Origin: CCY15215 sp034932145
GTDB lineage: Bacteria; Cyanobacteriota; Cyanobacteriia; Cyanobacteriales; Spirulinaceae
DNA: 10,712 nucleotides
NCBI RefSeq assembly: GCF_034932145.1
Contig: NZ_JAYGHV010000423.1
Location: 1-10,712, forward strand
Reading direction: 5' to 3'
A model generated the notes under the pieces. It ran no database searches and had not been told where the DNA came from. It saw nothing but the letters and a program-made list of their open reading frames with translations. Every line of letters starts with the position of its first letter. The first letter of the stretch is position 1. Below are positions 5,819 through 10,712 of the stretch, in pieces. Position numbers and translations under genes: made by a program.

Positions 5819-8350
5819 ATGAATGCAACTCTATTTCTGTCTCTGACACTATTTTTAGTGGGTCTTGGTGGGACGACTTCCGTGGCGATCGCCCAAACAC
5901 CCCCGAGATCTGCCCCTAACTCATTACGTACCGATAGTATGCGAAATCCTGCCCCATCTGCCCCCACAAGCGGTTTATTTGCCCCTTCAGAGGATGGAGA
6001 ACCCCGTGTATTTCCCCTCAAACACACCCAAGTTAAAGTCAAAATTTCGGGGAATGTTTCCCGAGTCGAGGTCACGCAAACTTTTGAAAACCCCTTCAGC
6101 GAACCCTTAGAAGCTGTTTATGTCTTCCCTTTACCCGACGAAGCGGCTGTGGATGACATGGAAATCAAGATCGGCGATCGCATTATTAAGGGAGATATTA
6201 AAAAGCGAGAAGAAGCAAGAGAAATCTACGAACAAGCGAGGAGAGAAGGACGAACGGCTGGACTTCTTGAACAAGAACGCGCTAACATATTTACTCAATC
6301 CCTCGCTAATATTAAACCAGGGGAAAAAATTGATGTAACTATTCGCTACACCGATAGCCTCACTTTTGAGGGAGGCGATTACGAGTTTGTTTTCCCGATG
6401 GTAGTGGGACCGCGCTACATTCCCGGTACACCTATTAACCTCCCCATACGTGCCTCAGATCCGACCCGCGAAAACTGGGGACAAGATAGCGATCGCGTCC
6501 CAGATGCCTCGAGAATTACCCCTCCCGTCTTGCCTCCAGGTACGCGATCGGGTCACGATATTGGGGTCACGGTAGAATTAGACGCGGGGGGATTAGTGCA
6601 GGGTGTGAGTTCTTCTTCTCACAATATTATCACTAATCTTCTTAGCAATATTGTTGAGGTTAAATTAAATCCAGAAGATAATATTCCCAACAAAGATTTA
6701 ATCTTGCGCTATCGAGTGTCCGGGAAAGAAACTCAAGCCACAGTATTAACTCAAGCAGATGAAAAAGGCGGCCATTTTGCCCTTTATCTCGTCCCCGCAA
6801 TTGAATACAAAACTAACGAGATCGTGCCGAAAGATGTGGTTTTTCTGATGGATACTTCCGGTTCTCAAGCGGGAGAACCGATCGCCAAATCCAAAGAACT
6901 GATGCGGCGTTTTATTCATGGTTTAAACCCTAATGATACCTTTACCGTCATCGATTTTGCAAATACGGCTCAAGCACTTTCTCCCACTCCTTTAGCGAAT
7001 ACGAAAAGAAACCGCGATCGCGCTTTAGACTATGTAGAAAGGTTAGAAGGAAATGGCGGTACAGAACTCCTGAATGGTATTAATGCCGTGTTAAACTATC
7101 CCCCAGCCCCCGCAGGACGCTTGCGAAGTGTCGTATTACTCACCGATGGTTATATCGGCAACGACAACGAAATTATCGCCCGAGTTCGCGATGAATTAAA
7201 ATACGGCAATCGTCTTTATAGTTTTGGAGTCGGAAGTTCCGTCAATCGCTTTTTACTCGATCGCCTTGCAGAAGTTGGACGAGGAACCATGCAAGTGATT
7301 CGTCAAGATGAACCTAGTCAAGAAACAGTTGAAAAGTTTTTTCAACACATTAATAATCCCGTCTTAACTAATATTAGCGTTAGTTGGGAAGGGGGAGGCA
7401 ATTCACCTGATATTTATCCTCAATTTTTGCCGGATTTATTTGCGAATCAACCTTTAGTTTTATTCGGACGTAAAGGCGATCGCACTAACGGTAAATTGAG
7501 AGTTACAGGCATTGCAGCCGGAGGACGACGTTATAATAAAACTATTGAGGTGAACTTCAATAATGAAGGGAATTTGGCGATCGCGCAACTGTGGGGGCGA
7601 TCGCGAATTAAAGAACTCATGACCCAAATGGTAGGGGGAGAAACCGTCTCGGGAGTAGAAGGCATTACCAATACTGCTCTCACTTATCGTTTATTGTCCC
7701 AATACACTGCCTTTGTCGCCGTGAGTGAGGAAATTCGCGTCGATCCCGACGGCACGCGACGCAGGGTAGATGTTCCGGTAGAATTACCCGAAGGTGTGAG
7801 TTTTGAAGGCATTTTTGGCGACTCAGGTGAGAAACTTAATGATACTTATGGGGGATCCACTTCTCGTGGAACTCCTGCTTCAGCAGTCCCACCACCCTCT
7901 GTACCCGCGCCATCGGGACGGACTTTAGGAAGGGTAAATCGTCCCAGTCCTCGCCCTCAATACCGACAAAACCGACGCGATCGCGAACAAAATCAACCTG
8001 CGGATTCTTCTCCTCTTGTTGATGGTATTCCTACTCAACAGCCCCAAGAAACAGAGGAACAAGCAATTGCTTTACCCTTGGAAGTTACCCTGGCCAATGG
8101 ATTCGATCGCGCCACAATTGACGCTTTAAATCAATATCTTCGCAATATTTATATCCCTAATGGTGTCAGTGGAGAATTGATGTTTGAATTGCGTCTTCGT
8201 AACGGACGAATTGACCGCGCTATCCTGGACGATGTGGCTTCAACAGTGACAGAAAAAACCCTCATTGATGAAATTCGTCGTCGTTTATTAACATGGTCGC
8301 CTCCCCAAGGAATAAGCGGGACTTACGAAATTAAATTGCGCGTTCGTTAA
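5819..8350 (+). CDS. Exported VIT and VWA domain protein with C-terminal TonB/AgmX-like domain
   Basis: The frame is open from an ATG at 5654, but the ATG at 5819 gives a good signal peptide (MNATLFLSLTLFLVGLGG...AIAQ before TPP) and is preferred; neither start has a clear ribosome-binding site. From 5819 the product has 843 residues. Order: signal peptide (1-25); VIT domain (~65-200, with EVTQTFENP, AVYVFPLPDEAAV and YEQARREGRTAGLLEQE); VWA domain (~337-495) with a complete MIDAS set, D345-x-S347-x-S349, T415 in GGTE and D443 in LLTDG; the inter-alpha-trypsin-inhibitor-like part ending LLSQYTAFVAVSEE (~640); a Pro/Arg/Gln-rich linker (~680-745); and a ~95-residue end (NGRIDRAILDDV...LLTWSPPQGISGTYEIK) resembling TonB-C/AgmX-PglI domains. 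An intact MIDAS implies metal-dependent binding of a partner, in the periplasm or at the surface. Partner and function are unknown. It is third in a same-strand run. Confidence 0.88.
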   Translation: MNATLFLSLTLFLVGLGGTTSVAIAQTPPRSAPNSLRTDSMRNPAPSAPTSGLFAPSEDGEPRVFPLKHTQVKVKISGNVSRVEVTQTFENPFSEPLEAVYVFPLPDEAAVDDMEIKIGDRIIKGDIKKREEAREIYEQARREGRTAGLLEQERANIFTQSLANIKPGEKIDVTIRYTDSLTFEGGDYEFVFPMVVGPRYIPGTPINLPIRASDPTRENWGQDSDRVPDASRITPPVLPPGTRSGHDIGVTVELDAGGLVQGVSSSSHNIITNLLSNIVEVKLNPEDNIPNKDLILRYRVSGKETQATVLTQADEKGGHFALYLVPAIEYKTNEIVPKDVVFLMDTSGSQAGEPIAKSKELMRRFIHGLNPNDTFTVIDFANTAQALSPTPLANTKRNRDRALDYVERLEGNGGTELLNGINAVLNYPPAPAGRLRSVVLLTDGYIGNDNEIIARVRDELKYGNRLYSFGVGSSVNRFLLDRLAEVGRGTMQVIRQDEPSQETVEKFFQHINNPVLTNISVSWEGGGNSPDIYPQFLPDLFANQPLVLFGRKGDRTNGKLRVTGIAAGGRRYNKTIEVNFNNEGNLAIAQLWGRSRIKELMTQMVGGETVSGVEGITNTALTYRLLSQYTAFVAVSEEIRVDPDGTRRRVDVPVELPEGVSFEGIFGDSGEKLNDTYGGSTSRGTPASAVPPPSVPAPSGRTLGRVNRPSPRPQYRQNRRDREQNQPADSSPLVDGIPTQQPQETEEQAIALPLEVTLANGFDRATIDALNQYLRNIYIPNGVSGELMFELRLRNGRIDRAILDDVASTVTEKTLIDEIRRRLLTWSPPQGISGTYEIKLRVR

Positions 8351-8421
8351 ACAGTAAATTATCGGGTGCATCTCAAATTTGTAAATTTATCATTTAGGTC
8401 ATAAAAGAAAACTTCTTGATT

Positions 8422-8488
8422 GTGGAACAAGCAGGATGCTTGTTCGGGAATTATACCAAATTAGTCACGGGCATCCTGCCCGTTCCAC
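8422..8488. repeat. Pair of related palindromic units in inverted orientation
   Basis: Unit one is GAACAAGC (8425-8432), loop AGGAT, GCTTGTTC (8438-8445), a perfect 8-base stem. Unit two is ACGGGC (8467-8472), loop ATCCT, GCCCGT (8478-8483), a perfect 6-base stem. In addition, the 18-base arm at 8422-8439 is the reverse complement of 8471-8488 at 16 of 18 positions, so the whole segment can instead fold as one long hairpin. Elements of the form GGAACxxGC-AGGAT-GCxxGTTCC are, to my knowledge, dispersed in many cyanobacterial spacers. It lies 72 bases after the VIT-VWA stop and could end transcription, though no T-run follows. Confidence 0.7.
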
Positions 8489-8552
8489 GGTAAAATAGAA
8501 GAAATATTCTGTTCAGGATGGATATTTTTGCAAAACTGAGATGTACCCAAAC

Positions 8553-8585
8553 GATCGGAGTTTTCTTGCACAGAAAACTCCGATC
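8553..8585. repeat. Perfect 14-base stem, 5-base loop hairpin upstream of the nuclease gene
   Basis: GATCGGAGTTTTCT (8553-8566) pairs without mismatch with AGAAAACTCCGATC (8572-8585) around the loop TGCAC. No T-run follows on either strand, so it is not a textbook terminator, though it could act as one. It lies 53 bases upstream of the nuclease start. A candidate -10 box TAGAAT (8616-8621) sits between the hairpin and the gene without a matching -35. It may be a transcript boundary, an mRNA stabiliser or a small mobile-repeat relic. Confidence 0.7.
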
Positions 8586-8638
8586 ATTCTCAGAAATAAC
8601 AAAATAATTATAAGATAGAATGTAAACCGAGTTTAACA

Positions 8639-9667
8639 ATGAAAGAGCAACGCATTATTGACCACGATCGCTTATTTAAAGAACTGCTTACCGTCTTTTT
8701 TGTAGAGTTCGTGGAATTGTTTTTTCCTGAATTGCGGGAATATCTCGATCCTAACTCCGTAACGTTTTTAGATAAGGAAGTCTTTACGGATGTAACTTTG
8801 GGGGAACGTTACGAAACCGATCTCATAGTCCGAGTTCATTTTGCCGATAAAGACTCTTACTTTTTGATTCACGTTGAGAATCAATCTTCTCCCGATATCG
8901 CATTTAACCAGCGAATGTTTCGTTATTTTGCTCGCTTGTATGAGAAATTCAATGTCCCTGTTTATCCGATTGTAATATTTTCCTACGATCGACCCAAAAA
9001 AGCTGCCATCAATTACCATAAAGTCAGCTTTCCTGACTTTGATGTTTTGCGGTTTAACTATCGAGTTATTCAATTAAATCGCCTCAATTGGCGAGATTTT
9101 CTAGAGCAGAAAAATCCAGTTGCATCGGCGTTAATGGCAAAAATGAATATTACTTCCGAAGATAGACCAAAAGTTAAGCTAGAATGTTTGCGGCTTTTGG
9201 TAACACTGCACCTCGATCCGGCTCGAATGCAATTGATTTCCGGGTTTGTGGATACTTATTTAAAATTAAATGAAGCAGAAAATCGCATATTTGTCGAGGA
9301 AGTTGCTACAATTAAACCAGAGAACAAGGAGGAAGTTATGCAAATCGTAACAAGTTGGATGGAAGAAGGGATCGAGATTGGTATCAAGCAAGGGCTTGAA
9401 CGAGGTCGCGAAGAAGGTCGTGAAGAAGGTCGTGAAGAAGGACGACGACAAGGGTGGTTAGAGGTTCTTTTACGCCAGCTTACACGACGTTTTGGACAGC
9501 TTGAGTTAAAAATAGAAGAGCAAATTTCTCAGTTAACGCTGGCGCAGTTAGATGCTTTAGGTTTAGAAATGTTGGATTTTGAGAGTTTGCAAGATTTGAC
9601 AACTTGGTTGACGAATGTTGAACAAAAAACTGAGAGTTTAGAGGGCGATCTCGATAAAGAAGAATAG
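8639..9667 (+). CDS. Rpn-family PD-(D/E)XK nuclease with DUF4351 C-terminus
   Basis: The 342-residue product has the architecture of cyanobacterial Rpn-family (recombination-promoting nuclease / putative transposase, YhgA-like) proteins. The N-terminal IIDHDRLFKELLTVFFVEFV is typical. The nuclease core reads E59-T-D61 in RYETDLIVRV and E80-N-Q82 in FLIHVENQSS, the E-x-Q variant of the PD-(D/E)XK motif, followed by NQRMFRYFARLYEKF and VPVYPIVIFSYD. The middle is helical; a Glu/Arg/Gly stretch (GREEGREEGREEGR, from residue 256) leads into a DUF4351-like end (LLRQLTRRFGQLE...LDALGLEMLDF). Escherichia coli RpnA-type proteins are DNA endonucleases that promote RecA-independent recombination; whether this one cuts DNA is not shown. 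No inverted terminal repeats or partner genes mark it as an insertion sequence. The ATG at 8639 suits the family start but lacks a strong ribosome-binding site. Confidence 0.85.
   Translation: MKEQRIIDHDRLFKELLTVFFVEFVELFFPELREYLDPNSVTFLDKEVFTDVTLGERYETDLIVRVHFADKDSYFLIHVENQSSPDIAFNQRMFRYFARLYEKFNVPVYPIVIFSYDRPKKAAINYHKVSFPDFDVLRFNYRVIQLNRLNWRDFLEQKNPVASALMAKMNITSEDRPKVKLECLRLLVTLHLDPARMQLISGFVDTYLKLNEAENRIFVEEVATIKPENKEEVMQIVTSWMEEGIEIGIKQGLERGREEGREEGREEGRRQGWLEVLLRQLTRRFGQLELKIEEQISQLTLAQLDALGLEMLDFESLQDLTTWLTNVEQKTESLEGDLDKEE
9404..9439 (+). repeat. Three tandem 12-base in-frame repeats in the nuclease gene
   Basis: GGTCGCGAAGAA (9404-9415), then GGTCGTGAAGAA twice (9416-9427 and 9428-9439), differing by one synonymous base. 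Each encodes Gly-Arg-Glu-Glu, and a partial fourth unit follows (GGACGA). Copy-number change would lengthen or shorten a charged helical linker by four residues without breaking the frame. Confidence 0.85.
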
Positions 9668-9695
9668 AATCTCTTTTGCTTGCGATCGCATCATC

Positions 9696-9850
9696 TCAAA
9701 TCGTAGCCCACCATAAATCCGCGATCGACAACTGTTCTAAATTAACAGCCTCACCATTGCGAACTTCAGCAAACAGGCGATCGCACTTCTCCCGAAATTT
9801 TAAATTTCCCGTCCCCTCAAGTCGCGCTAAAGTATTGGAGATCGAGAAAC
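9696..9850 (-). pseudogene. Possible C-terminal gene remnant, family not recognised
   Basis: The minus strand reads about 50 residues that look like a real protein end: NTLARLEGTGNLKFREKCDR, then LFAEVRNGEAVNLEQLS and IADLWWATI before TGA at 9696-9698. The charged amphipathic helix and Trp-Trp ending are unlike chance translation, while the frame's upstream part (MLGGLTIHGLRLF...) is the shadow of the glycosyltransferase gene starting at 9860. If genuine, its 5' end is lost at the glycosyltransferase border. Weak evidence; a plus-strand frame (9676-9882) is also open here but looks like noise. Confidence 0.3.
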
Positions 9851-9859
9851 AAATCCTTG

Positions 9860-10712
9860 ATGAAAACAGCCTTAGTCCATGAATGGTTAACCCCCCAAGC
9901 AACCGGAGGATCGGAATTAGTCGTACAGGAAATTCTCCAGCACGTCGAAGCGGATCTCTATGCTTTAATTGACTTTGAATCGGTTAACCCAGAGAGTTAC
10001 CTATATGGGCGCAAAATCGGTCATACTTTCCTACAACATTTTCCCCTCGCCCGCAACGGCGTACAAAAATATTTACCCTTTCTTCCCTTCGCGATCGAAC
10101 AACTGGACCTAGGAGACTACGATCTCATTCTCTCCTCTTCCCACGCCGTCGCCAAAGGAGTCCTCACCCGTCCCCACCAACTCCATCTCTGCTACTGTCA
10201 CACCCCCATGCGTTACGCTTGGGATTTAACCTTTGATTATCTCCGCAGCAGTCGTATGGGAAACGGAATTCCAGGTGTATTCTCTCGCTATATTCTCCAT
10301 CGCCTGCGAGAATGGGATGTTATTTCCGCCAACCGCGTTGACTATTTCATCGCCAACTCCCAATATACAGCCCGTCGTATCTGGCGCTGTTACCGACGCA
10401 AAGCCGAAATCATTTATCCTCCCGTAGACTGCGATCGCTTTGCTTTTTCTCCTCAAAAAGAAGACTTTTATCTGGTTGTTTCCCGCTTGGTGAGTTATAA
10501 AAAAGTGGGTTTAATTGTCGCAGCCTTCAATCAATTACAACTCCCCCTCGTAGTGATTGGCGATGGCGCAGAATTAACCCGTATTAAAGCCATAGCCCGC
10601 GATAATATCCAAGTGTTAGGATCCCAACCAAATGCAGTTTTAGAACAGTATATGGCCACAGCTAAAGCCTTCGTTGATGCAGATTGTGACGACTTTGGCA
10701 TTGCCCCCGTCG
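9860..10712 (+). CDS. GT4 glycosyltransferase (WbaZ-like), 3' end outside the window
   Basis: The frame from the ATG at 9860 is open to the window edge, giving 284 residues of a protein normally around 370-390. It starts MKTALVHEWLTPQATGGSEL, a typical GT4 N-terminus with the GG loop. ILSSSHAVAKGVL (~92-104) and CYCHTPMRYAWDL (~113-125) mark it as WbaZ-like mannosyl/rhamnosyltransferase type. IANSQYTARRI, IYPPVDCDRF and YLVVSRLVSYKKVGLIVAAF belong to the second Rossmann half, with VIGDGAEL as the nucleotide-sugar loop. The likely donor is a nucleotide-activated hexose and the product an exopolysaccharide or O-antigen-like chain; exact specificity cannot be read. At the EX7E position the sequence has CDDFGIAPV, with Asp where Glu is usual; the second Glu would fall just beyond the edge. 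GGAG at 9837-9840 is too far from the ATG to be a good ribosome-binding site. Codons ending in C look more frequent than in most neighbours. Confidence 0.88.
   Translation, partial: MKTALVHEWLTPQATGGSELVVQEILQHVEADLYALIDFESVNPESYLYGRKIGHTFLQHFPLARNGVQKYLPFLPFAIEQLDLGDYDLILSSSHAVAKGVLTRPHQLHLCYCHTPMRYAWDLTFDYLRSSRMGNGIPGVFSRYILHRLREWDVISANRVDYFIANSQYTARRIWRCYRRKAEIIYPPVDCDRFAFSPQKEDFYLVVSRLVSYKKVGLIVAAFNQLQLPLVVIGDGAELTRIKAIARDNIQVLGSQPNAVLEQYMATAKAFVDADCDDFGIAPV

Noticed and set aside
8451..8639. 62-residue minus-strand ORF ending in GTGRMPVTNLV
   Set aside because: The ending is the translation of the dispersed palindromic repeat at 8467-8488; such peptides are common artefacts in cyanobacterial spacers.
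9404..9439. Short direct repeats as a CRISPR array
   Set aside because: Units are 12 bases, contiguous, in frame and lack spacers; they encode a Gly-Arg-Glu-Glu linker. No other repeat-spacer pattern is present in the window.
8422..9667. The Rpn gene with flanking inverted repeats as an insertion sequence
   Set aside because: The hairpins are all on the 5' side, no matching copy is seen after 9667, and no target-site duplication could be identified.
9676..9882. 68-residue plus-strand ORF before the glycosyltransferase gene
   Set aside because: Overlaps the start of the glycosyltransferase gene, low-complexity Ser/Arg composition, no ribosome-binding site.

Overview
The window reads as cyanobacterial chromosome. 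The octamer GCGATCGC (HIP1) and its core CGATCG recur throughout genes and spacers. The gene content also fits: a sulfolipid synthase (SqdX), an Rpn/DUF4351-type nuclease, a VIT-VWA envelope protein and remnants of a WD40 protein and of antitoxins. I cannot name the genus.

Layout. (1) 1-459: a short orphan ORF (plus) that looks like the C-terminal, catalytic half of a PD-(D/E)XK restriction-endonuclease-like protein. A long palindrome lies inside it. (2) 460-1593 (minus): sqdX, the last enzyme of sulfoquinovosyl-diacylglycerol synthesis, convergent with the first ORF. (3) 1801-2487 (plus): a YugP-type membrane zinc metallopeptidase with its own candidate promoter, a ribosome-binding site and a strong hairpin terminator. 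(4) 2543-3690: about 1.15 kb without an intact gene. On the minus strand it holds at least four decayed pieces: a WD40-protein tail, an unidentified 66-residue tail in the same frame, a Phd/YefM-like antitoxin C-terminus and a DUF433-type antitoxin N-terminus. (5) 3691-8350 (plus): three exported proteins in a row, namely a membrane-anchored 460-residue protein of unknown function, a small lipoprotein, and a VIT-VWA protein with a C-terminal TonB/AgmX-like domain. (6) 8351-8638: a spacer rich in inverted repeats. (7) 8639-9667 (plus): an Rpn-family PD-(D/E)XK nuclease with a short in-frame tandem repeat. (8) 9668-9859: a spacer with a possible minus-strand gene remnant. (9) 9860 to the window end (plus): a GT4 glycosyltransferase cut off by the window edge.

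Working together: genes 3691-8350 may form a cell-envelope module, inferred only from shared orientation, short gaps and export signals. SqdX acts on thylakoid lipids, and the terminal GT4 enzyme probably builds surface or exopolysaccharide. The rest is accessory material: nuclease-like ORFs, antitoxin scraps and palindromic repeats. I see no CRISPR array, rRNA, tRNA or complete insertion sequence, and no convincing complete new defence system. The most notable unexplained items are the minus-strand gene graveyard, the paired inverted repeats near 8422-8488 and the three-gene envelope cluster.
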